Assembly: GCF_035969385.1 (NCBI RefSeq)
Contig: NZ_JAYKKJ010000003.1
Coordinates: 1-64,000 of the forward strand
DNA: 64,000 nt
Direction of reading: 5' to 3'
Source of the DNA: SELP01 sp035969385
GTDB lineage: Bacteria > Pseudomonadota > Alphaproteobacteria > Rhodobacterales > Rhodobacteraceae
The translations under genes and the position numbers were made by a program. Shown here one piece after another: positions 1-7,174 of this stretch; position 1 is the first letter of the stretch; the number at the start of each line of letters is the position of its first letter. The notes beneath the pieces are model-generated. The model was not told where the DNA came from. It did no database searches and was given only the letters and a program-made list of their open reading frames with translations.

Positions 1-26
1 TTCCCAGCCATCGCTGATCCTCCAAT

Positions 27-272
27 TTGCGGGACAAACTATCCCAGTTGGTGGACCACTTTCAGGGGGCTATTCCAAAAGCTTATGACGATTTTACGCC
101 AGCCAATGACCCCTACGGCGAGCATGACTTCGGGTCACTCATGTTCCAAGATCATCAAATCTTTTGGAAGATTGATTATTTTGACCTCGACTACACAATG
201 CACTCGCCCGACCCCGCAGATGAAACCGTCACGGCGCGGGTGCTCACGGTGATGCTGGCCGAGGAGTACTAA
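27..272 (+). CDS. DUF3768 domain protein, N-terminus apparently shortened
   Basis: The 81-residue product matches the DUF3768 pattern: a GEHDFG segment at residues 31-36, FWKIDYFDLD at 46-55, and a DPADETVTARVLTVMLAEEY tail. Function of the family is unknown. Family members as I know them are about 100-120 residues and begin further upstream. Here an in-frame TGA at 15-17 blocks extension and the only available start is a TTG at 27, so the gene is shortened, frameshifted upstream or begins unusually. Such genes are common on alphaproteobacterial plasmids and islands, which fits the neighbouring toxin-antitoxin and recombinase genes. Confidence 0.6.
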   Translation: MRDKLSQLVDHFQGAIPKAYDDFTPANDPYGEHDFGSLMFQDHQIFWKIDYFDLDYTMHSPDPADETVTARVLTVMLAEEY

Positions 273-278
273 GGCCGT

Positions 279-698
279 TTAATCGCGTCTGCTTACAGCT
301 TTCGAATTGCGCTGACGCAAGGCCAAGACCATTTCTTTCTGCAGCTCTTTTGTAAAACTAGTGCTGAATGCGCCTATGTGACTGTGGGGTTCGATGTAAA
401 AACTCTGCTCAAACACATCCAAATTGTGTTCATCCACAATCACCCAAAGCGGCACACCGCTATCCAACCCAGCACGGCGTTTTTCAATTTCGGGAACTTC
501 AACAGCGTGGGTGCCTGTTTGTGGGGGCTGTGTGGTTACAGCGCACAAACGTAGCTCTGTTTGCCCACTCCCAGCCTTCAAAGACAAGATCACCGCACAG
601 GGACGAGTTTTACGGCCTTCTGTTTCACCATGCCCTGCTTGCCGTGCCCACAAATAGGGATAGCGCAGCACATCCCCTGCTTTTGGTGCATCAGTCAT
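279..698 (-). CDS. PemK/MazF-like toxin
   Basis: This 139-residue product looks like a PemK/MazF-family endoribonuclease toxin. Residues 8-15 (GDVLRYPY) and 28-37 (GRKTRPCAVI) correspond to the first conserved strands of the family, and the central part is beta-rich. The start codon at 698 overlaps the end of the upstream antitoxin gene by 8 bases, so the two are translationally coupled. MazF-family toxins cleave mRNA and are neutralised by the partner protein. The assignment rests on the N-terminal motif and the gene pairing; the C-terminal half is less typical. Confidence 0.72.
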   Translation of the reverse strand: MTDAPKAGDVLRYPYLWARQAGHGETEGRKTRPCAVILSLKAGSGQTELRLCAVTTQPPQTGTHAVEVPEIEKRRAGLDSGVPLWVIVDEHNLDVFEQSFYIEPHSHIGAFSTSFTKELQKEMVLALRQRNSKAVSRRD

Positions 699-933
699 GT
701 TCGATACTGTGTTCGAGTTGCGCTATCAGCTGATCGACATCTTCAGGCGCCAAATCTTCTGCGTGTATTGCACGGCGTTGATCTGCTTTTGCAGTCATGC
801 GTTCATACTGCTCCACGGTCAGCAGCACATAGCGAGCCTTGCCGTGTCGCTGAATGTTCACAGGTTCCTGTGCAGCTGCCGCCAGCACATCCCCCGTTTT
901 GTTCGCAAGCTCCGTAGACGTAAAATTACGCAT
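691..933 (-). CDS. Phd/YefM-type antitoxin
   Basis: This 80-residue product has the Phd/YefM fold signature: an N-terminal TELANKTGDVLAAA helix, then PVNIQRHGKARYVLLTVEQYERM at about residues 24-46. The acidic C-terminal tail (AEDLAPEDVDQLIAQLEHS) would be the part that binds the toxin. It is the first gene of the pair, with a clear AAGGAG ribosome site just upstream of the start at 933. Antitoxins of this family usually repress their own promoter; an inverted repeat sits at 954-965. The antitoxin is paired here with a PemK/MazF-type rather than a Doc or RelE toxin. Confidence 0.8.
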   Translation of the reverse strand: MRNFTSTELANKTGDVLAAAAQEPVNIQRHGKARYVLLTVEQYERMTAKADQRRAIHAEDLAPEDVDQLIAQLEHSIEHD

Positions 934-953
934 GTTCAGCTCCTTTTGGACAA

Positions 954-965
954 AATATACATATT
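954..965. promoter_or_regulatory. Candidate antitoxin operator
   Basis: AATAT-ac-ATATT is a perfect 5-bp inverted repeat with a 2-bp spacer, just upstream of the ribosome site of the antitoxin gene. A TTAGCTAA palindrome lies immediately beyond it at 964-971. Position and AT-richness suit autorepression by the Phd-type antitoxin. This is inference from position only. Confidence 0.4.
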
Positions 966-1057
966 AGCTAAAATCGGCAAGGTCAAGGGCCGCAGGTCAT
1001 TGTCGCCGTGGCATCGACTGCGCTGATTGTTTTCTGGTAAAGCACACAACAGAGAAC

Positions 1058-1081
1058 CTCATAGAACTCGCATTCTATGAG
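1058..1081. repeat. 9-6-9 inverted repeat, possible recombinase core site
   Basis: CTCATAGAA and TTCTATGAG form perfect 9-bp arms around the 6-bp spacer CTCGCA. Extending to 11 bp per arm keeps 10 of 11 positions complementary. The 11-6-11 layout resembles Xer/dif-type core sites, and a minimal tyrosine recombinase starts 122 bp downstream. There is no T-run after it, so it is unlikely to be a terminator. Confidence 0.5.
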
Positions 1082-1128
1082 ATTTTCGCCTAAGTCACTG
1101 AAAAATATAAGGATCATGCGTGGCGTGA

Positions 1129-1148
1129 TTTCGGTCGACCAACCGAAA
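1129..1148. repeat. 7-6-7 inverted repeat upstream of recombinase gene
   Basis: TTTCGGT and ACCGAAA are perfect 7-bp arms around the 6-bp spacer CGACCA. It has the same spacer length as the repeat at 1058-1081 but different arms. It may be a second recombinase or regulator site. Confidence 0.4.
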
Positions 1149-1163
1149 CCTCAGACTTTACAG

Positions 1164-1180
1164 TCATTTGTAGCAAATGA
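1164..1180. promoter_or_regulatory. Short dyad, possible operator of recombinase gene
   Basis: TCATTTG-tag-CAAATGA is a perfect 7-bp inverted repeat with a 3-bp spacer, ending 23 bp before the recombinase start codon. The position suggests an operator or a small hairpin in the leader. Confidence 0.35.
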
Positions 1181-1203
1181 TTATGTTTTGAGGGGATCGC
1201 ACC

Positions 1204-1770
1204 ATGCGCCAAGCACAGACACTCAACGAAGCCCAACTGCGCCGTGTATTACACTACTGCCGCAGTCGCCGTCATCCGACTCGAGACGAGACCATCATCC
1301 TGTTTAGCTTCTACGCAGGACTCAGGGCCAAAGAACTGGCCGCGTTGACCCGAGGCGATGTGTTTGATGAGGATGGCAACGTGCGCGAGCAGTTCATCCT
1401 GAGCGCAGCACAGAGCAAGGGCGGCAAGACACGCACAGTGTACCTCAACCAGCGCTTGCGCAGGGCATTGGCGGATTATGGCGCTAAACTTTATTTGCAG
1501 GATCCAAACCGCCCACTGTTTGAAAGCCAAAAGGGCGGGCACTTTTCTGCCAACACAATGTGCCAGCTGTTTCTCGACATTTACAAAGCTGTAGGGCTTA
1601 AGGACGCCTCAAGCCATTCAGGGCGCAGGACGTATATCACGCGACTGGCGAACAAGGGCGTAGGTGTGCGCTTGTTAGCAGAACTTGCGGGGCATTCTCA
1701 TATTTCAACAACACAACGGTATATTGATGTGAACTCAGAGCAACTCAGCGCTGCTGTTGAACTGCTCTAA
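1204..1770 (+). CDS. Minimal tyrosine recombinase
   Basis: The 188-residue product is almost only the catalytic domain of a tyrosine recombinase. The full active-site set is visible: R41 (in GLRAKEL), K72 or K75 in the QSKGGKTR hairpin, H138 and R141 (HSGRR), H164 (LAGHSH) and the nucleophile Y173 (QRYID). It lacks the N-terminal core-binding and arm-binding domains of ordinary phage integrases, and is close in size to FimB/FimE-type recombinases (about 200 residues). GAGGGG precedes the start. Its stop overlaps the stop of the larger integrase on the other strand by 4 bases. It probably acts at a short symmetric site; candidates lie just upstream. Confidence 0.85.
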   Translation: MRQAQTLNEAQLRRVLHYCRSRRHPTRDETIILFSFYAGLRAKELAALTRGDVFDEDGNVREQFILSAAQSKGGKTRTVYLNQRLRRALADYGAKLYLQDPNRPLFESQKGGHFSANTMCQLFLDIYKAVGLKDASSHSGRRTYITRLANKGVGVRLLAELAGHSHISTTQRYIDVNSEQLSAAVELL

Positions 1771-3257
1771 CCCAGGACCTTTACCAACCCGTCTTCGCTA
1801 AGTCGTTCCGCCTCAAACGCAGTCAACGCCCGCAACCGCAGCTCCTCGCTCGGATCATACCCCGCTCGCGAAACGCCAAGCGCAATCAGTAGGGCGCTTT
1901 CGCTCAACTTGCCTGCATCAAATAAATCAAACGCCTTAACAGCTGCAGAAAGGGCAGGGGCCTGTTGTGCCGTTTCTGGCGCATCTGGTGCTTTTAGGGT
2001 CGTTGTAGATTGTTTTACTGGCTCCGTCACAGCCACCGTGCTTTTCAGTTCAAGCTGCTCGTTGCGCAGATTGCGCCCCGAGTGCAGCCCTGGGTTCATA
2101 AAAGGCGATAGCTTGCTGTAAAACCGGTCTAGCACGCCTGTGCTGTTGCCCATTTGCCTGCTGAGCGCATGTGTGCTGATCCCGCGCTGTAGGTCCAGCG
2201 TCGCGTAGAAGTGCCGCCAGCTGTAGAGCGTGCGCTTTTTGCCATCTGCGCCATATACCAGCCCAAGCTTGTCCAAGAGCTTCTCAAAGTTGCGAGACAG
2301 GTTGGCCCGCGCCACCCGCTGCCCCAAACGTGTGACAAACACGTATTCGTCCAGCTTTGCTTCGATCACGTCGTTAAGGGTCATATCTCGTAGATCAGGA
2401 TTGATCTGAACCTGACGCTCAAAAGGTCTGATAGCCCTGTCTCGTGCCACCAAAGGCCGCTGACCTGTCTTGCCGTCCACAAACAGCCCCAGATACGTCT
2501 GATCCTCTTCCTCAAGCCACAGAAGGTTCTTCCACTTGAGATCTAGGGCCTCTGTGCCATGGCGCATGCCTGTGTTGGCGAGGATCAGTACATAGTTGCG
2601 CAGTACTTCGCGTGTGCCCGCGGTAATGGGTTTGTCTGTGAGTTTGTGGAAGCCCCGCAGCTCTTCATAGATCATCCGGTATTCTTCACGGGTAAAGCTG
2701 CCCCGGCTTTTGGTTTTGATGCCGTCATTGATAGGCTTGGGACGAATGGCATGCGTGATCCATCCACGCTGCTCTGCTTCATCCAGCACCCTGTTCAATG
2801 CAGTGTTGTGCGTGTTGATGGTGCTGTGATGCGCTTTGCGTCCCAGCTTCTCTGTGCGCCACTTGCCGAAGTCCACCAGTGCCTTGGCATCAATGCTTGA
2901 GACGTCATGGCCGCCAAAATAGGGCACAAGGTATTTGTCGATTGCCGTGATGTAGTCTTTGAACACGATGTGCCCGCCACCCGCATCCAGTTCTTCCTGC
3001 ATCCTGTCCCGTGCAAACTCAGCCACACGCTTAAACTTACGGGTGCTCTGGGGCAGGTTGTTTTTTGCGCGATCCTCAGCGGTGTAGAAAAACTTCATCG
3101 CCAAATCTGTGGCACGCTCAACATCCTCAGTCTTTGTAGAAAACCGATGCCAGCTGCCGTCTGCGAGCTTCACGCGGGCTTGCCATTTGGCGCTGCGTTG
3201 TCGCTTGTCCAAGCGCACATATTCGCTGATGCGGATGGTTTGGACATCCTGTGACAT
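1767..3257 (-). CDS. Tyrosine-family site-specific integrase
   Basis: The 496-residue product has an N-terminal AP2-like/arm-binding region (1-60), a SAM-like core-binding region (about 75-180) and a catalytic domain (about 185-385). Visible catalytic residues are R232 (NTGMRHGTE), K263 (DGKTGQR), R348 (YSWRHF) and the tyrosine Y380 (DRFYSKL). Two positions deviate from the classical set: the first box-II histidine is Y345, and the histidine of LGHSS is N371 (MGNST). Such changes occur in active island integrases. About 110 further residues follow the nucleophile, rich in Ala and Glu. It starts 250 bp from a tRNA-Cys gene and is the likely enzyme that inserted the island there. Confidence 0.88.
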   Translation of the reverse strand: MSQDVQTIRISEYVRLDKRQRSAKWQARVKLADGSWHRFSTKTEDVERATDLAMKFFYTAEDRAKNNLPQSTRKFKRVAEFARDRMQEELDAGGGHIVFKDYITAIDKYLVPYFGGHDVSSIDAKALVDFGKWRTEKLGRKAHHSTINTHNTALNRVLDEAEQRGWITHAIRPKPINDGIKTKSRGSFTREEYRMIYEELRGFHKLTDKPITAGTREVLRNYVLILANTGMRHGTEALDLKWKNLLWLEEEDQTYLGLFVDGKTGQRPLVARDRAIRPFERQVQINPDLRDMTLNDVIEAKLDEYVFVTRLGQRVARANLSRNFEKLLDKLGLVYGADGKKRTLYSWRHFYATLDLQRGISTHALSRQMGNSTGVLDRFYSKLSPFMNPGLHSGRNLRNEQLELKSTVAVTEPVKQSTTTLKAPDAPETAQQAPALSAAVKAFDLFDAGKLSESALLIALGVSRAGYDPSEELRLRALTAFEAERLSEDGLVKVLG

Positions 3258-3436
3258 ATCAACAGCATACAGCGCACGGGCACTTAGGAAAACTGCGCAT
3301 ATTATGGCACAGGCAGAAATCTGCAGCCTTTGCCCTGTTCAGCACAGCGTCACATCTCAAAAAACGGCTAAAAAAGCACCGATTCACACAGTGCCCAAAA
3401 CACCGTGTTCAACACCGCAAACGCACTCACGCTCTG

Positions 3437-3464
3437 GTGTGTATAGTGTGTATCAAGTGTGTAT
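3437..3464. repeat. Three GTGTGTAT direct repeats
   Basis: GTGTGTAT occurs at 3437-3444, 3446-3453 and 3457-3464, between the integrase start and the tRNA-Cys gene. Directly repeated short sites in this place are typical of arm-type integrase or excisionase binding sites. No binding data are available, so this is a positional inference. Confidence 0.45.
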
Positions 3465-3507
3465 CGCTATTTTGCGAAGAAAAAATCAGTTAAGTCATTG
3501 ATTTTAT

Positions 3508-3581
3508 TGGAGGCGAGTACCGGAATCGAACCGGTGTACACGGATTTGCAATCCGCTGCGTCACCACTCCGCCAACTCGCC
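3508..3581 (-). tRNA. tRNA-Cys (GCA)
   Basis: Read leftward from 3581, a 7-bp acceptor stem GGCGAGT pairs with ACTCGCC, followed by the discriminator T and an encoded CCA ending at 3508. The anticodon loop reads GATTGCAAATC, giving anticodon GCA. The T arm contains GGTTCGATTCC. The tRNA is intact. Its 3' end faces the integrase gene, so the island is inserted on the 3' side and restores the tRNA sequence. Confidence 0.95.
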
Positions 3582-3721
3582 TCGGAGCAGGGGTGGGATA
3601 GCCTGCTTCGCGGGGCGGTGCAAGCGCCGTTTCGCTGGAAAATGCGGCCCTTTCCCCCGTTGCCCAGACCGCCCGAATATGGCATCACCGTTCCAAGCTA
3701 ACTGAACGAAAGAGTTTAGAC

Positions 3722-4375
3722 GTGGCCGATTATTCCACTCGCCGGACCATGATGGTCGACACACAGGTCCGCCCTTCGGACGTAACCAAGTTCCCCATCA
3801 TTGACGCGATGCTTTCTGTCCCGCGTGAACTTTACGTTCCCGCCGACAAGCGCGAGGCGGCCTATGTGGGCGAAAACCTGTCGTTGGGCGGCAACCGGGT
3901 GATCCTTGAACCCCGCACTTTCGCCAAGATGCTGGACGCGCTGGATATTCAGCCCGACGAGGTGGTTCTGGATCTGGGCTGCGGCCTTGGCTATTCGACC
4001 GCCGTTCTGGCTCGGCTGGCCGAATTCGTCGTCGCCGTGGAAGAGGACGAGACCCGCGCGGACGAAGCGCAGGCCGCCCTTTCGGAAAACGGCGTGGACA
4101 ATGCCGCCGTGACCACCGGCCCGCTGGCCGACGGCGCGGCGAAATCCGGCCCCTATGACGTGATCATCGTTGAAGGCGCGGTGGAACATCTGCCCCCTGC
4201 CCTGCTGGATCAACTTCAGGACGGCGGCCGGATCTGCGTTCTATTCGCTGAAGGCGCGCTTGGCACTGTTCGGGTCGGCTACAAGATCGACGGACGGATG
4301 AACTGGCGCTATGCGTTCAACGCGGGCGCCCCGGTGTTGTCCGGGTTCGAGAAACACAGCGCCTTTACGCTTTGA
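3722..4375 (+). CDS. pcm: Protein-L-isoaspartate O-methyltransferase-like protein
   Basis: The 217-residue product has a Rossmann methyltransferase core with the SAM-binding motif VLDLGCGLGYS at residues 82-92. The N-terminal RRTMMVDTQVRPSDVTKFPI segment is typical of the alphaproteobacterial branch. The canonical substrate segment of PCMT enzymes (GQTISQP) is replaced here by GGNRVILEP, so repair of isoaspartyl residues is not assured. The GTG start at 3722 is preceded by GAAAGAG. The gene lies directly upstream of tolC, an arrangement found across alphaproteobacteria. Confidence 0.8.
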   Translation: MADYSTRRTMMVDTQVRPSDVTKFPIIDAMLSVPRELYVPADKREAAYVGENLSLGGNRVILEPRTFAKMLDALDIQPDEVVLDLGCGLGYSTAVLARLAEFVVAVEEDETRADEAQAALSENGVDNAAVTTGPLADGAAKSGPYDVIIVEGAVEHLPPALLDQLQDGGRICVLFAEGALGTVRVGYKIDGRMNWRYAFNAGAPVLSGFEKHSAFTL

Positions 4376-4458
4376 ACCGAAATCCGCTTCGACGGAACCA
4401 TCGTATCAGAACGTAATACACGAGGCGCAGGCACGGGCCGAAGAGCAAGGGGACGGGT

Positions 4459-5823
4459 ATGAGAATTGGACGCGGATTGGCCCGGTTGGGCCTGGTTCTT
4501 GGCCTTGCGCTTGCCGCCCCCCTTGCCCGCGCTGACAGCTTCGCCGCCGCGCTGACGGACGCCTACAACAATTCCGGCCTACTGGATCAGAACCGCGCCT
4601 TGTTGCGGGTTGCCGATGAAGACGTGGCCATCGCCGCGGCCGGGCTGCGCCCGATCGTATCCTGGGCCGCCTCGGCCACACACAGCTGGCCGGCGCCGTC
4701 GCCGGACGCGGATGAAATCACGTTCAACCTCGGAATTTCCGCTAACCTGACGCTCTATGACGGCGGGGCCTCGCAATTGGCGATCCGCGCCCAGCAGGAA
4801 AATGTGCTGGCCACCCGGCAGGCCCTGATCAACGTCGAACAACAGGTTCTTTTGCGGGCGGCCACGGCCTATCTGAACGTCCAGCGCGACAGTGAATTCG
4901 TCAACCTGCGCCGCAGCAACGTTCGCGTCCTGACCGAAGAATTCCGCGCCGCGCAGGACCGGTTCGATGTGGGCGAGGTGACCCGCACCGACGTGTCCCT
5001 GGCCGAGGCCCGGCTGGCCGCCGCCCGCAGCCTTCTTGCCGCCGCAGAAGGCAACCTCGCCCGTTCGGTCGAAGAATTCCGCGCCGCCGTGGGCCGCCGC
5101 CCGGGCACGCTTTCCAGCGCCCCACGCGTGCCGCTGTCGCGGTCAGTCGAACAGGCCAAGGCCTATGCCGTGCAGCGCCACCCCCAGATCCTGCAGGCTC
5201 AACACGCTGTCACCGGCGCGGAGTTGAACATCCAGCGGGCAGAAGCGGCGCTGCGCCCCACCGTCGATCTGGGTGGGCGGCTGAACTTCGACAATGATTT
5301 CAACGACAGTGGATCGATTTCCCTGAGTGTCGGTGGGCCGATCTATTCCGGCGGCGCGATCGAGGCGACGATCCGGCAGGCCCGCGCCCGCCGGGACGCC
5401 AGCCGCGCGCAGCTGCATGTGACCAGCGCCGGGATTCAGCAAGGGGTCGGCAATGCCTATGCCATCTATTCCGTCGCCCGCGCCGGGCGGGAAGCCTATG
5501 AACGACAGGTCCGCGCCGCCCGCGTTGCCTTTGAAGGGGTCCGGGAAGAAGCCAACCTTGGCGCCCGCACCACTCTTGACGTGCTGAACGCGGAACAGGA
5601 ACTTCTGGACGCGCAGGCCAACCTTGTGTCGGCGCAGATCGACGAGATCCTTGCAGGCTATTCGATCCTGTCCTCCATGGGGCTTCTGACCGCGGAACAG
5701 CTGCGCCTTGACGTGCAGACCTACGACCCGGAAGCCTATTACAATCTGGTCAAGGACGCGCCTGCCGGATTGTCGCCGCAGGGCCGTGCGCTGGACCGTG
5801 TCCTGCAGTCCATCGGCAACTGA
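4459..5823 (+). CDS. tolC: TolC family outer membrane efflux channel
   Basis: The 454-residue product has a signal peptide (about residues 1-25, ending LARA) and the two-fold repeated helical hairpin pattern of TolC/OEP proteins, with segments such as RFDVGEVTRTDVSLAEARL and GARTTLDVLNAEQELLDAQ. TolC proteins form trimeric channels spanning outer membrane and periplasm for type I secretion and drug efflux. No inner-membrane partner is encoded nearby, so it probably serves several systems. The ribosome site AAGGGG precedes the start at 4459. It follows pcm by 83 bp. Confidence 0.9.
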   Translation: MRIGRGLARLGLVLGLALAAPLARADSFAAALTDAYNNSGLLDQNRALLRVADEDVAIAAAGLRPIVSWAASATHSWPAPSPDADEITFNLGISANLTLYDGGASQLAIRAQQENVLATRQALINVEQQVLLRAATAYLNVQRDSEFVNLRRSNVRVLTEEFRAAQDRFDVGEVTRTDVSLAEARLAAARSLLAAAEGNLARSVEEFRAAVGRRPGTLSSAPRVPLSRSVEQAKAYAVQRHPQILQAQHAVTGAELNIQRAEAALRPTVDLGGRLNFDNDFNDSGSISLSVGGPIYSGGAIEATIRQARARRDASRAQLHVTSAGIQQGVGNAYAIYSVARAGREAYERQVRAARVAFEGVREEANLGARTTLDVLNAEQELLDAQANLVSAQIDEILAGYSILSSMGLLTAEQLRLDVQTYDPEAYYNLVKDAPAGLSPQGRALDRVLQSIGN

Positions 5824-5920
5824 TCGCGCCCGCCCGCCCACTGTCGTTCAAATTGCCCCTATCTGTTGTCTGGCCTCGTCGTTGCGGCTACACTTCGGGC
5901 GAGGCCAAGCAGGTAGTTAC

Positions 5921-6997
5921 ATGTCCGATCCCGTCACCAACCTCGATATCGAGGATGTTCTTTCGTCCATCCGCCGTCTTGTCGAAGACGGGGACTGGCA
6001 ACGTCAGGAAGCGGAGCGCCTGAAGGCAGAAACCGCGGCAGCCGACCCCGCCGAAGTGGCGGAGGAGGTCGAGGATTTGCCCGAACGGTTCGTCCTGACC
6101 CCGTCCCTTCGGGTGACGTCGCGCGGGGCCGACGCCCCCGAATCGGAACCTGAACCGGACCAGATGGAGGAGGTCGAGGCCCTTCGGGTCGATCAGCCTG
6201 ATGACCACCCCGAAGACACTTCCGATCCGGAGGAACACGCCGCGCAGCCCCCCGAAGCGGCACCAGAGCTAGAGGCCGAGATTGCCGAGTCGCCCGACAC
6301 GCCCGAGCTTGGCCAAAGTGCTGAAACGAATTACCGCGATATTGATTTTTCGGATATCGACTGGGATGCCGACCCCGAGCAGGACACTGTGACCGAAGAC
6401 GATACGCAGGTGGTCGCCGCCCAAGCGGAGGAGGCCGACGCCGAGCAGGTCGACGCCGCCGATGCCGGTCAGCCTGAAACCGACGCTGAAGAAACCCTTT
6501 CGCCGCAACACCGGCTGATGGCAACCGTTGCCGAGCTTGAAGCCGCTGTCGGAGGTCAGGCAGATGAATGGGAGCCAGACGGGTCGGAAGAGGAACAGCC
6601 GGTTTGGACCTCTGCCCCGCAGGAAACCCGGTTTCGCGAGGGGGAAGAAGCGCAACCCTATGTTCAGCCGGATGAACCCGAGGTCATGTTCCAGCACGTC
6701 GGCCCCGATCATGTAAGCGAAGAACAACTATCGGATCTGGCCGAAGATCTGGGAGGGGATACGAACCCCGACATGGCGCCGGGTGGCGGGCATGCCTTTG
6801 CCGGGGAAATGGACGAAGACCTGGACGCCTTTGTTGCCGACAGCAATGTCATTGACGAGGAAACGCTGCGCCGCATCGTGGCCGAGATTGTCCGCGAAGA
6901 GCTTCAGGGCACGCTTGGCGAAAGGATCACCCGCAACGTCCGCAAACTGGTCCGGCGCGAGATTTACCGCGCCCTTGCCAGCCAGGAATTCGAATAA
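5921..6997 (+). CDS. PopZ-like polar organising protein
   Basis: The 358-residue product has three parts. The N-terminus carries DIEDVLSSIRRLVEDGD (about 9-25), matching the EEILASIRRII motif of PopZ. The middle (about 30-295) is low-complexity, strongly acidic and rich in Glu, Asp, Ala and Pro. The C-terminus (about 305-358) is helical, with LRRIVAEIVREEL then ITRNVRKLVRREIYRAL, resembling the oligomerisation helices of PopZ (VRREIER pattern). PopZ forms polar assemblies that tether chromosome origins. Position right after pcm-tolC matches the location of popZ/DUF2497 in other alphaproteobacteria. Overall identity would be low, so the call rests on architecture and synteny. The start at 5921 was chosen because homology begins there. 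Confidence 0.6.
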   Translation: MSDPVTNLDIEDVLSSIRRLVEDGDWQRQEAERLKAETAAADPAEVAEEVEDLPERFVLTPSLRVTSRGADAPESEPEPDQMEEVEALRVDQPDDHPEDTSDPEEHAAQPPEAAPELEAEIAESPDTPELGQSAETNYRDIDFSDIDWDADPEQDTVTEDDTQVVAAQAEEADAEQVDAADAGQPETDAEETLSPQHRLMATVAELEAAVGGQADEWEPDGSEEEQPVWTSAPQETRFREGEEAQPYVQPDEPEVMFQHVGPDHVSEEQLSDLAEDLGGDTNPDMAPGGGHAFAGEMDEDLDAFVADSNVIDEETLRRIVAEIVREELQGTLGERITRNVRKLVRREIYRALASQEFE

Positions 6998-7108
6998 CCC
7001 CTTCTAGCTGTGCCTGAAACATCAGTCCCATCTGCGTGAGCGCGCGGAAATGCCCCTCGTATCCCCGCGCCCGGAGGTCCATATTTCCATTCGAACGGCT
7101 GTTGGCCC

Positions 7109-7137
7109 CTTGAACGGGGCCGGTAGCGCCACCATAT
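7109..7137 (+). promoter_or_regulatory. Sigma-32-like promoter of rpoH
   Basis: CTTGAAC at 7109-7115 matches the heat-shock -35 box and CACCATAT at 7130-7137 matches seven of eight positions of the CCCCATNT -10 box, with a 14-bp spacer. It lies about 38 bp upstream of the rpoH start. Self-activation of rpoH through a sigma-32 promoter is known in Caulobacter. Confidence 0.55.
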
Positions 7138-7174
7138 CCATGTTAAACCCTTAAACATTGGGAGGGGACAGAAC

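Noticed and set aside
1058..1081. Terminator interpretation of the 9-6-9 repeat
   Set aside because: No T-run on either side and no gene ending next to it on the matching strand.
1..3500. Prophage
   Set aside because: Only integrases and a toxin-antitoxin pair are visible; no phage structural, lysis or replication genes in the window.
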